Assembly: GCA_020438865.1 (NCBI GenBank)
Contig: JAGQTU010000003.1
Location: 1 to 64,000 of the forward strand
Direction of reading: 5' to 3'
Length of the DNA stretch: 64,000 bases
DNA from: Mycobacterium sp.
GTDB lineage: Bacteria; Actinomycetota; Actinomycetes; Mycobacteriales; Mycobacteriaceae
Within the stretch, counting starts at the first letter, position 1, and each line of letters opens with the position of its first letter. Shown piece after piece: positions 44,786-52,831 of this stretch. Under the pieces are notes generated by a model. That model was not told the origin of the DNA. It did no database searches and saw only the letters and a program-made list of their open reading frames with translations. A program made the translations under genes and the position numbers.

Positions 44786-45870
44786 TCGATCACCGTCGGA
44801 GGATGGCCAACCGAACCTCCCCTGCGTCCGTCGACTCCGCCGGCCCGTCCGCCGAGCCGCTGCCGTACCCGCAATGGTTCGCCCGGTTCCTCGCCGACCG
44901 CCAGACGCGCAAGCCGTCGGCGCACACCATGAAGGCCTACCAGCAGGACTTCGTCGCCATCGCGTCGCTGATCAGTGACGGCCGCCCAGCCGCACTCGAC
45001 ATAGCTGACATAACGCGTGATTCGATGCGTGCGGCGTTCGCCGCGTACGCCGCTGACCATGAGGCCGCGTCGATTCGCCGTTGCTGGTCGACCTGGAACG
45101 TCCTGTGCACCTTCCTCTACACCGGTGAGGAGCTGGCCGCGAACCCCATGCCGCTGGTCGGTCGGCCGAAGCTGACCAAGTCGATCCCCAAGGCGCTCCC
45201 CCGCCCCGCCGTCGAAGCGCTCCTGGAAACCGTGCGCTCCGATGAGGGCTCGAACCGCCGCACCGACTGGCCCGAGCGCGACCTCGCCCTCATCCTCACC
45301 AGCCTGCTGGCCGGACTTCGGGCCGACGAGCTCCGCCAGGCCGATGTCGGCGACATCCGCCGCACCACAGAAGGTGCCAGCCTGATTCACGTCCGCGGTA
45401 AGGGAGGCAAAGACCGCACCGTGCCGATCGAGGCCGACCTCGTCGCGGTCATCGAGCGCTACCTAGACAGCCGTGCTGCCCGCTTCCCCAACACCGCCCG
45501 GCGTGCCGCCGGCTCCTCAGGTCTGGCGCTGTGGCCGGCCCACGCCCCTCTCTTCGTGGGCCGCGACGGTGACCGCATCACCCGCGGCACCCTGCAGTCC
45601 CGGATCAAGCGCGCGTTCCACCGCGCCGGCCCCGAGGCGCAGCCGGTGCCGGGAGCCCTTGTGCACGGCCTGCGGCATACCTATGCGACCGAGCTAGCCG
45701 AAGCCGATGTCAGCGTCTACACCCTGATGAAGCTGCTGGGCCACGAGTCGATGGCGACCTCGCAGCGTTATGTGTCCGCGGCCGGCTCCGAGACGCGCTC
45801 CGCCGCCGCGCGAAATCCGCTGTACGGCATAGTCAGTGAGCTGATTGGAGAGAACAGCCAAGGAGCGTGA
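44758..45870 (+). CDS. Xer-like tyrosine recombinase, up to 370 aa
   Basis: N-terminal SAM-like domain (PYPQWFARFLADRQTRKPSAHTMKAYQQDF). Catalytic residues: Arg in LAGLRADELRQADV, Lys region VRGKGGKDRTVPI, HGLRHTYATELAEADV (H-x-x-R), LGHESMATSQRYVSA with His and Tyr. ATG 44758 lies inside the dif-like site; ATG 44803 (MANRTSPASV) is an alternative start. Most similar to XerC/D-type resolvases. Confidence 0.88.
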   Translation: MDKRDYPSFVDHRRRMANRTSPASVDSAGPSAEPLPYPQWFARFLADRQTRKPSAHTMKAYQQDFVAIASLISDGRPAALDIADITRDSMRAAFAAYAADHEAASIRRCWSTWNVLCTFLYTGEELAANPMPLVGRPKLTKSIPKALPRPAVEALLETVRSDEGSNRRTDWPERDLALILTSLLAGLRADELRQADVGDIRRTTEGASLIHVRGKGGKDRTVPIEADLVAVIERYLDSRAARFPNTARRAAGSSGLALWPAHAPLFVGRDGDRITRGTLQSRIKRAFHRAGPEAQPVPGALVHGLRHTYATELAEADVSVYTLMKLLGHESMATSQRYVSAAGSETRSAAARNPLYGIVSELIGENSQGA

Positions 45871-46031
45871 AGAAGGCTGGCTGCCACTGGCGGTTCCGGG
45901 GCAGTTCACGCCATTCAGTGACTCGCCGAAGGTATGAGATGGACGTCCTTCCCCGGTGAAAGTTGCGCTAGCACTGGTGGATTCCAGTTAGGCGGCACAT
46001 CCTAGGGTCCTTGGTCCCTGGACCAGTAGTG

Positions 46032-46568
46032 CTACTCAGGCTCGCGTTCGAAAACCGCCGCCTTCTTAATGGCGGCTTTGAGTTCTTCGTATCTGCACCG
46101 GCGGGCACCGATCTCTTCCAGCCGATTGAGCCCAATCGTCTTGTGGGTCGGAAAGTGTCGGTTGAGCTGGCTCGTCGGCAGCACATAGAACGTCCAGTGC
46201 GCGGTGTCGAGTGGGTCGATGCTGTCTTTCACCTTCCCCTCGAGTAGGCAGAAGACGTACACGCCGGCGCTTCGCCTCGGGCTGTCCGCGTAGGTGTAGG
46301 TGTCGCCGTCCCAGCCCTGGGCGCGGCGGATACTGAAGACGATCTTGGAAGGCCGGGCTTGCTTCCACGCTTGGACGTAGGCAGCCGACTTCACCTCTAT
46401 CCCGACATCGCCCATCTTCAGGTCGTACTGATCCCACTCGCGGCGCTTCGTCTCGTCAAGGCCGAGCGCTGTGGCCACGATGTACTCGGCCAGAACTCCG
46501 CGGGTGGTGTTGGTGAACAGGTCGCCGTACGCCCAGGCATAAAACTTTCGTGGCTTTAGCCGGGGCAT
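46032..46568 (-). CDS. Putative PD-(D/E)XK-type nuclease, 178 aa
   Basis: ATG 46568 (MPRLKPRKFYAWAYGDLF). An N-terminal helix with Glu (RGVLAEYIVATALGL) precedes YDLKMGDVGIEVKSAAYVQAW, a D-x(n)-E-x-K arrangement as in restriction-like nucleases. The rest (WTFYVLPTSQLNRHFPTHKTIGL) is beta-rich. Possibly a solitary restriction or repair nuclease; no methylase partner is adjacent. Confidence 0.65.
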   Translation of the reverse strand: MPRLKPRKFYAWAYGDLFTNTTRGVLAEYIVATALGLDETKRREWDQYDLKMGDVGIEVKSAAYVQAWKQARPSKIVFSIRRAQGWDGDTYTYADSPRRSAGVYVFCLLEGKVKDSIDPLDTAHWTFYVLPTSQLNRHFPTHKTIGLNRLEEIGARRCRYEELKAAIKKAAVFEREPE

Positions 46569-46645
46569 CCTTGAGTCTCTGCCGAAGCTAAATAACTGAC
46601 GTCGCCACCGCCGACGACGAAAAAAACGCTGGGCCACAACGCCTC

Positions 46646-47515
46646 TCACCGCCGCCACACCGTCACTCTTTCTGACAGCTCAGCTTCAGGATCTCCTTTC
46701 ACGTAGGGGGAAATCCACACCGGGCGTCGCAACGCACGCTTCGGCCCGACCCGGGCATCCCGCCAATGCCCGGACACCCACCAGCGTTTCTCGGAGCGTC
46801 GCCGCTGCCCGCCGTCACCGCCGCCGTCACGCCCGTCGCGGTCGGGGCGGCGCAGCTCGATGAGGCTGACCGCCGGCGAATCCCGCAGCGCCCCAGCGGT
46901 GTCTGCAGTTCCGGGCCCGCCGATGGTGCGGGTCTCGACGATGCGCCGCTGCCCCATCAAAAGCCAGGCCGATCCCAACACCGCCAGCGGCGCCACCTTC
47001 CCGTCCTCGACCCGGTGGGCGACGGGTTCCTCGAGGTCCCACATCCCGACCGGGTGCGACAGCAGCGGCAGCCGCGCCAGACCGGGGTTGAGCTTGTCGG
47101 CGATGCGGTCGGTGCGGAAGGCGCAGCTGACCGACACGGCACCCTCGCGGACGCCCCAGCAGAGCGCGTCCACCGGCATCGGAATCCGCTCGGTGCCGCC
47201 GGGGACCGGCCAGTCGAACACCCCGGCGGGCTTCGCCCACGCCAGCAGCCCGAAGGGTTCGGGGATCGCCGCGGCCGGCGACCACTCCGGCAGGCTCTCG
47301 GCCGCCGACGTCGCCAGATCGGTCATCTCGCGGCTCACCCAGAACATCGCACTAGCCCGGAGCCCGTCGAGGTCCGCCTCGGCCTGGGCGGCCAGCTCCT
47401 CCCCGCCGACCTGATCGCGCAGCCGCTCCACGCCGTCGGCGAGCACGTCGCACCACTGACGGCGCATCGGCGGTAGCGAGGTCGGCGCCCACGGCAGCCC
47501 AGAGCGGCGGCTCAT
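46646..47515 (-). CDS. Hypothetical protein, 289 aa
   Basis: ATG 47515. Soluble; a helical N-terminal region (MRRQWCDVLADGVERLRDQVG), a middle region with VSREMTDLATSAAESLPEW, and a C-terminal segment KRWWVSGHWRDARVGPKRALRRPVWISPYVKGD. That C-terminal motif (W-x-V-x-GHWR ... W-I-x-P-Y-x-K-G) is common in uncharacterised actinobacterial plasmid and phage proteins. Function unknown. Confidence 0.65.
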   Translation of the reverse strand: MSRRSGLPWAPTSLPPMRRQWCDVLADGVERLRDQVGGEELAAQAEADLDGLRASAMFWVSREMTDLATSAAESLPEWSPAAAIPEPFGLLAWAKPAGVFDWPVPGGTERIPMPVDALCWGVREGAVSVSCAFRTDRIADKLNPGLARLPLLSHPVGMWDLEEPVAHRVEDGKVAPLAVLGSAWLLMGQRRIVETRTIGGPGTADTAGALRDSPAVSLIELRRPDRDGRDGGGDGGQRRRSEKRWWVSGHWRDARVGPKRALRRPVWISPYVKGDPEAELSERVTVWRR

Positions 47516-47580
47516 TAGTGCCGCTTCCTTGGCGTCATGGAGGGGATCGTAAGCGGAATCGACCTGCGGCGTATCTCCCG

Positions 47581-47709
47581 CTACTTCGACTCGGGGGCCT
47601 CGTCTTCGGCTCTCATCTGCACCACTAGCTCTTCCACCTGAGCGCGCCTGTCGGGGTCAGCAAGCAACTGCTCAAGCCGGCCATTGCCGCGGATCCACTT
47701 ACCGCCCAT
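47581..47709 (-). CDS. Small acidic protein, 42 aa
   Basis: ATG 47709 follows GGGAGGGGATGAAATC, a strong ribosome site. MGGKWIRGNGRLEQLLADPD is followed by RRAQVEELVVQMRAEDEAPESK: amphipathic helix plus acidic tail. It is too short for family recognition. Lies upstream of the 289-aa gene on the same strand. Confidence 0.5.
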   Translation of the reverse strand: MGGKWIRGNGRLEQLLADPDRRAQVEELVVQMRAEDEAPESK

Positions 47710-47912
47710 GATTTCATCCCCTCCCTGGACTGCACTTGGAGTATGGATGGCGCCCCTCTGGAACGACCTTCGCGGGTTAGCGACAGCCGTCTGTGCCCGA
47801 AGGAAGTACGTAAGCGCGGCAGGCGCTTCGATCACTGAACCGGTCTGGGCAATAGTTCGGCCCGCTGCGAACCTCCCTGGCGCACCAGCCACGTGCTGGG
47901 CACACTGGCTGG

Positions 47913-48923
47913 GTGACCGCCACCGCTCCCCCGATGCCGTCAGGGCCGATGCTACTGACCCCGGGTAAGCCGCGAACGGGGCCGGAATGGCTGGTCGAAG
48001 CCAAGCTCGATGGCGCGAGGGCGTTGGCCCGCGTCGCCGGCGGCGAGGTCACAATCCAGAGCCGCCCAGGAAACTCATTTACCGCACGGTTCCCCGAGAT
48101 TGCCGACGCGTTGGCCTGTCAGTTCGACGGCCACACCGTCATCGTCGACGGAGAACTTGTTGCCCTGGATGCCGCCGGGCTCCCGAACTTCGCACTGCTG
48201 CAACGGCGGCTGCTGACCCACAAGCCGACCGCGTTGCACCGCCGAACGATCCCCGCCCGGTTGTGGCTGTTCGATTGCCTCCACCTCGACGGGCACGATC
48301 TGACTGCACTCCCCTATCGCACGCGCAGGGAGGTCCTTGAAGACCTCGTCCCAAGCCGCAGTGGAACACTCGCGGTAGCCCCGGCATGGAGCGACCTCGA
48401 CGCCGCCGCGCTCATCGAGATCACCGCCGAAATGGGGATTGAGGGCACGGTTTCGAAGCGGGCCGACTCGCTGTATCGGCCGGGTCGCCGCACCCGCGAC
48501 TGGATAAAAAGCCCTGTGCGCCATCGGAGGCCTTTGTTGTGTGCGGGCTTCTACCGCGGCCGGACCATGCCGATTGGGGCGCTCATTCTGGCCGGCCACG
48601 ACCCGATCACCGGCAAGCTGCGCTATGCCGGCACGGTTTCCGCTGGCCTCGGTGCACACGTCAGCCGAAAACTGGCCGACCAGTTTCGCGACATGCACGC
48701 GCCCACACCACCCTGGGCACACCGGTCCGCCCGCGCTGGTGATGGGAGTGGCAACGCGGTGTGGTTGCGCCCGGCCTGCGCCGCAGCGGTCGAGTATCGC
48801 GAATTCACCACCGGCGGCCGCTTCCGCCACCTGTCCTTCAAACACCTCCTCGACACCTCGCAGATCGACCTCGACTGGCTACCGCTGCCTCCGCTGCCGC
48901 CCCCTGCATCGACTGCGAGTTAG
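47913..48923 (+). CDS. ATP-dependent DNA ligase, 336 aa
   Basis: GTG 47913. Nucleotidyltransferase motifs: I EAKLDGARA with the AMP-accepting Lys (~31), a DGELVALD segment, WLFDCLHLDG, IV EGTVSKRAD and V RDWIKSPVRH; the OB-fold part follows (KLRYAGTVSAGLG). Size fits LigC-type mycobacterial ligases rather than LigD, and no polymerase or nuclease domain is fused. May seal breaks during plasmid repair or transfer. Confidence 0.88.
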   Translation: MTATAPPMPSGPMLLTPGKPRTGPEWLVEAKLDGARALARVAGGEVTIQSRPGNSFTARFPEIADALACQFDGHTVIVDGELVALDAAGLPNFALLQRRLLTHKPTALHRRTIPARLWLFDCLHLDGHDLTALPYRTRREVLEDLVPSRSGTLAVAPAWSDLDAAALIEITAEMGIEGTVSKRADSLYRPGRRTRDWIKSPVRHRRPLLCAGFYRGRTMPIGALILAGHDPITGKLRYAGTVSAGLGAHVSRKLADQFRDMHAPTPPWAHRSARAGDGSGNAVWLRPACAAAVEYREFTTGGRFRHLSFKHLLDTSQIDLDWLPLPPLPPPASTAS

Positions 48924-49017
48924 CGCCGTCGGCGTCCCCACCAGTTGAACCATCGCCGCAATCCAACGTGACGTTGGTCCCAGGTTCGGAGACCGCTCCC
49001 CCGATAAGATCCCGCGC

Positions 49018-50472
49018 ATGACGTTGCGGCCGGGCGAAAGCTTCGCCGGCTACACCATCGTGCGCCAACTCGGTAACGGCGGTATGGGGGAGGTTTACCT
49101 CGCTCACCATCCGCGACTTCCCCGCCAGGAGGCCGTGAAAGTCCTCCGCCCGGAGATTTCCAGCGACTCCACGTTTCGTCAGCGCTTCATCCGCGAGGCC
49201 GATTCCGTGGCCAGTCTGGAACACCCCAACATCGTGACCGTCCACGACCGCGGGGAGACAGCCGGACAGCTGTGGATCGCGACCCAATACGTCGACGGCA
49301 CCGACGCCGCCAAACTGCTACTCGACCGCTATCCCGCGGGCATGCCCGCCGACGAGGTCGCCGACGTGACGACCGCTATCGCAGCAGCCCTCGACCACGC
49401 GCATGACCGCGGCGTCCTGCACCGCGACGTCAAGCCCGCCAACATCTTGCTCTCCCATTCAGACCGGGACGGCGTTCGGCGCGTGTTCCTCGCCGACTTC
49501 GGCATCGCCCGGCCCTTTGACGACCCCGCCGGCCTCACCGCAACCAACTTCACCCTCGGCACCGTCGCCTATGCCGCTCCCGAACAGCTCATGGGTAATG
49601 CCATCGACGGGCGCTCCGACCAGTACGCCCTGGCAGCGACTGCCTACCATTTGCTCACCGGCACAACAATGTTCGGTGATTCCAATCCGATCGCGGTCAT
49701 CAGCCGCCACCTCACCGAACAGCCCCCGCCTCCCTCGACCACGAATCCCGACCTGGCACCCTTCGATGCGGTCTTCGCCCGCGCCCTGGCCAAAGATCCC
49801 AGCGATCGTTTCCCGCGATGCCAGGACTTCGCCCGCGCCCTGAATGCCGCAATGGCATCTACGGGGCTGAGCTCTCCGACGGCTGAGACTCAGCAAGCAC
49901 GCATCCCGCACCCCACCGAACCCGTCCCGGGTGACCGCGCCGGCCGGACAGCGACGATCCTCGGCGCGCTCATCGTCGGCCTGCTGCTGGCCGCGGGTTT
50001 GATCTGGTGGCAGCCATGGGTCGGCCAGCCACACCGCGAAACCGGCCCCAACACCCCGCCGACCAGCACAATGCCATCACCCGCGCCGTTGACTCCGCCA
50101 AGTCCGGCAGCGACGAGCCTCGCGCCGCCGCCACCACCACCAGTGACGACGACACTTCCCCCGCCCCCAGTGCCGTCGACACCCCCGCTCCCGAAGTACC
50201 CACCGGCTGGCGCTCTCGGGGAGTGGTGCACTGACCACGGCGGCACGGGCATGTGGTCAGACGGCACGATTGTGTATTGCTCGCGCCTGGAGGGAACGGA
50301 CGGATACCAGTGGTCACTGTCCCCGGACGTCATCGAGAATCCCGCGTTGGATAAGCCGCTCGACATTCCACCCGGAAGCATCTGCATGGTTCCCGGCAGC
50401 ACAGTCGACACCTATTCGGGCCCGTTGACGTGCCGCCCCTACTCGCCAGGAACGTGGCGTTGGCTGCCGTGA
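49018..50472 (+). CDS. Receptor-type Ser/Thr protein kinase, 484 aa
   Basis: ATG 49018. PknB-like kinase domain (residues ~1-275): Gly loop LGNGGMGEVYL, Lys in EAVKVL, HRDVKPANIL, DFG in LADFGIARPF and APEQL. One membrane helix (TILGALIVGLLLAAGLIWW, ~311-330), a Pro/Thr-rich stalk, and an extracytoplasmic domain of about 85 residues with four Cys (GEWCTDHGG, IVYCSRL, SICMVPG, LTCRPY). Ligand unknown. Resembles mycobacterial PknF/PknI-type sensors; there is no PASTA repeat. Confidence 0.9.
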   Translation: MTLRPGESFAGYTIVRQLGNGGMGEVYLAHHPRLPRQEAVKVLRPEISSDSTFRQRFIREADSVASLEHPNIVTVHDRGETAGQLWIATQYVDGTDAAKLLLDRYPAGMPADEVADVTTAIAAALDHAHDRGVLHRDVKPANILLSHSDRDGVRRVFLADFGIARPFDDPAGLTATNFTLGTVAYAAPEQLMGNAIDGRSDQYALAATAYHLLTGTTMFGDSNPIAVISRHLTEQPPPPSTTNPDLAPFDAVFARALAKDPSDRFPRCQDFARALNAAMASTGLSSPTAETQQARIPHPTEPVPGDRAGRTATILGALIVGLLLAAGLIWWQPWVGQPHRETGPNTPPTSTMPSPAPLTPPSPAATSLAPPPPPPVTTTLPPPPVPSTPPLPKYPPAGALGEWCTDHGGTGMWSDGTIVYCSRLEGTDGYQWSLSPDVIENPALDKPLDIPPGSICMVPGSTVDTYSGPLTCRPYSPGTWRWLP

Positions 50473-50483
50473 CGGGCGCCGTC

Positions 50484-50729
50484 TCAAGCGTTCTGCTGCA
50501 GTGCGTTCGAGTCCGCACTGCCGATGACCCGGAAAGGGTCGCCCGGTAAGAGCATGAGGTGTCGTCCGTCGTCCCAACGGACACCGATCTGGCGGGTCCA
50601 CTCGTTGCGCCAGTTGCCGATCCAGTAGACGGTGCCCGTCATGCCGACGGTCAGGGGTGCGGGGTCGGTCAGGGTTGCGGTGACGGCGACGCGGTCACCG
50701 ATCCTCACGGGCGGAATTGGTTGGGTCAT
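50484..50729 (-). CDS. DUF4314-like protein, 81 aa
   Basis: ATG 50729 (MTQPIPPVRIGDRVAVTATL). A small SH3-like beta protein with TVYWIGNWRNEWTRQIGVRWDDGRHLMLLPGDPFRVI, the pattern of DUF4314 proteins on actinobacterial mobile elements. Its start overlaps the stop of the gene upstream by 4 bases. Confidence 0.7.
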   Translation of the reverse strand: MTQPIPPVRIGDRVAVTATLTDPAPLTVGMTGTVYWIGNWRNEWTRQIGVRWDDGRHLMLLPGDPFRVIGSADSNALQQNA

Positions 50730-51112
50730 TGCGCGCCGCCGTCCACCGAGCGTGACCGGCCCGGGTGCAGCAACCGGGACACCAGTGCGTGATCACAGTC
50801 CACGTGCCGCATGCCGTGGGCGCTGCTGCCGTTGAAGTGGCTTTGAGTGGTGCACCCCGGGCGATAGCGGCTGGTGGGGTCGCGCAGAACAATCACCGGG
50901 GACAGGAAGGGCCCGTCGATGGTGTTGGCGATCGCGTCGGCTTCGCCGTCGAAGTCGCCCAGTGCGTTCGGATTCAGCGCCGCGGCCCGCCAAATCACGG
51001 GTGCCTGCCAGCCGTCACCGCAACGGACCAGGACGAGGGCGGCCTCAGCGGGTGCGGCCAACAGTGTGGTCCGAATTTGGTCGTGATCGACGAGCGGGGT
51101 GAGCCACTTCAT
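50726..51112 (-). CDS. Hypothetical protein, 128 aa
   Basis: ATG 51112 (MKWLTPLVDHDQIRTTLLAA). An alpha/beta protein with AEAALVLVRCGDGWQAPVIW and a Cys/His-rich end (CTTQSHFNGSSAHGMRHVDCDHALVSRLLHPG). Overlaps the DUF4314 gene by 4 bases. Family unknown. Confidence 0.6.
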   Translation of the reverse strand: MKWLTPLVDHDQIRTTLLAAPAEAALVLVRCGDGWQAPVIWRAAALNPNALGDFDGEADAIANTIDGPFLSPVIVLRDPTSRYRPGCTTQSHFNGSSAHGMRHVDCDHALVSRLLHPGRSRSVDGGAQ

Positions 51113-51128
51113 GCGGTGTCGCTTTCTA

Positions 51129-51374
51129 CTAAAACGTTTGGCGGGTCAGGTCGCAGAGGACGTCGATGAGGGCGGTGACCGCGGCGGCGGTGACGGCCGG
51201 CATGGCCATGGCGGTGTCACCTGTCCAGCCGTCTTTGACCTCAAGGTTGCTGATCCGGCCGCCATGTACTTGGAAGCTGACGGCCAGACCGTTGGGTGCT
51301 GATTGGCGAACCCGCTCGGCGGGGTCGGATCGGGTGTTCCACTCGGCGGGCCCGAGCGGGCGGATCGTCATCAC
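51129..51374 (-). CDS. Hypothetical protein, 81 aa
   Basis: ATG 51374 or 51371, with AAGGAGG ten bases upstream. An N-terminal beta part (LAVSFQVHGGRISNLEVKDGW) and a hydrophobic helix (AMPAVTAAAVTALIDVLCDL). First gene of the three-gene minus-strand operon with the 128-aa and DUF4314 genes. Confidence 0.6.
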   Translation of the reverse strand: MMTIRPLGPAEWNTRSDPAERVRQSAPNGLAVSFQVHGGRISNLEVKDGWTGDTAMAMPAVTAAAVTALIDVLCDLTRQTF

Positions 51375-51847
51375 TGGGTGACCTCCTTTAGGAACAGTGC
51401 GGCGGCTCCGGGAAGGATGCGGCGGTGAAACCTGATCTCCAGTCGTATTCGCAGCAATGCGGCCGTGCGGGCCAGTGCTATAGAGAGGGGTTGGTTACCA
51501 CCACCGTGCGGTGTTGGTGAGACGCTAAAACCTGGTGGTCGCTCATTACAACCTCTATGCGACACACCGGTTGCGATTACCCGGGCACGGTACCCACTCT
51601 TGGTATGAGCGATGCACAAGATGACCTACGCTGCTCCGTGCCGTCGGGCGAAAGCTTCGCTGAAGCTGACCGTAGCGGGGTCGCGAACTCGCAGTTCCAT
51701 GCTCTCGAAGATGACCCGGCCGGCGCGCGACTGGCCGTTATCTAGACCACTAGCTGGTAACTTCATGCAGGACCGGGGGCCTTTAAGCGAACTCACCCGG
51801 GCCATAGATGTGCTTGTCCAGGTTTGCAGAGGAAGGCTCACTCAACG
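51375..51847. other. Intergenic region upstream of the MPT63-like gene
   Basis: No supported gene. A minus-strand frame ending in LKEVTQ at 51371 is open, but its last codons are just the ribosome site of the next gene. The promoters of both divergent units must lie here. Confidence 0.4.
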
Positions 51848-52762
51848 ATGAAGACGTCGACTGCTCTTCGGCTCGGACTGTTTGCGTTCGGCACTGCGGC
51901 AGCTTGCGCCTGGGCTCCGACCGCGCTCGCCGACGACGCTAACCAGACAGCACTGGGCGCCCAAGCCGATGTTGGTGGCGGTCAGATGTGGACGGTGACC
52001 CAATTGCGGCCGAGCCAAGACTCGATCCCGTTCCAGACAGACGGCACGCTTTGGGAGGCCACAGCCACCGCGGCGCCGGTCAATGGTGGCGTACCGGTGG
52101 TGCCAGGGTTCGTCGCCCGCGGCGGCGCCGACAGTTACCCGGTGCTGTGGCCGGTACCGACGGCCCTCGGCGTCAATCCCTCGGCGCTCCCCGCAGGCGG
52201 GACCGCGACCGGCAAGCTCTATTTCGACGTCGTGGGCCCCGCCCCCACGAGCGTTGTGTACAGCTCCAATGGGCACGACACCGCCGTTTGGGTCCAGCCC
52301 CCGCCGGCGCCAGCGGTGCAGCCTTCGGCCGGCTCCTCCCCCGCCCCCTCTTCGATGGGAGCGGCTTCGGCCGCCACGCCGAAGGTGACCGCCCCCGCCG
52401 CCCCCGCTGCTCCTGCAGCAACGGGGAGCAGCGGTACCCCGCTGCCCGCTGCCAGCGGCAGTTCCGGGACTCCACTCCCTGCAGAAAACAGTGCCACCAC
52501 TCCCCCGCCGGCCGGTAGCTCCGGCACTCCTGCCGCGGGCAGTTCCGGCACACCGGCGTCAGGTAGCTCCGGTACCCCGGCAACCGGTACACAGGCGCCG
52601 GCGGCGGCATCGTCGTCGCCGGCGGCCAGCCCCGCCCCCGCCGCCGCCAGCCCGGCCGCAACGCCTAATAGCCCGGCGGCTGCGCCGGCACCGAGCACCG
52701 CAGCGGGGAGCGCGGGTACCCCGCTGACCGCCCCGACAACCACGATGGTTCCGGCGGGCTAG
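51848..52762 (+). CDS. Exported MPT63/DUF1942-like protein with Ala/Ser/Pro tail, 304 aa
   Basis: ATG 51848 gives a signal peptide (cleavage after ALA, residues ~30). The next ~125 residues (DANQTALGAQADVGGGQMW, TVTQLRPSQDSIPFQTDGTL, TGKLYFDVVGPAPTSVVY) match the beta-sandwich of MPT63 (Rv1926c) and relatives. The last ~150 residues are low complexity with repeated GSSGTP units (about nine), absent from MPT63. Likely secreted or wall-associated; the tail may be a spacer or glycosylated. Confidence 0.8.
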   Translation: MKTSTALRLGLFAFGTAAACAWAPTALADDANQTALGAQADVGGGQMWTVTQLRPSQDSIPFQTDGTLWEATATAAPVNGGVPVVPGFVARGGADSYPVLWPVPTALGVNPSALPAGGTATGKLYFDVVGPAPTSVVYSSNGHDTAVWVQPPPAPAVQPSAGSSPAPSSMGAASAATPKVTAPAAPAAPAATGSSGTPLPAASGSSGTPLPAENSATTPPPAGSSGTPAAGSSGTPASGSSGTPATGTQAPAAASSSPAASPAPAAASPAATPNSPAAAPAPSTAAGSAGTPLTAPTTTMVPAG

Positions 52763-52795
52763 GTATTTGGCAGAGCGCTGAACAAGCGGAGGAAG

Positions 52796-52818
52796 GCCGG
52801 GCCGCAGGGCCCGGCTTT
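52796..52818. terminator. Bidirectional hairpin between convergent genes
   Basis: GCCGGGCC (52796-52803), loop GCAG, GGCCCGGC (52808-52815), then TTTACTCT on the plus strand; A-rich flank on the other side. It separates the MPT63-like gene from the opposing membrane protein gene. Confidence 0.7.
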
Positions 52819-52831
52819 ACTCTCTGGCGGC

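Noticed and set aside
51371..51619. 82-codon minus-strand frame before the three-gene operon
   Set aside because: Its end LKEVTQ is encoded by the ribosome site of the next gene; the N-terminal part lacks a start site and protein-like composition.
52500..52720. DNA-level tandem repeat
   Set aside because: The repeats are codons of GSSGTP/Ala-Pro low-complexity protein, not an independent DNA array.
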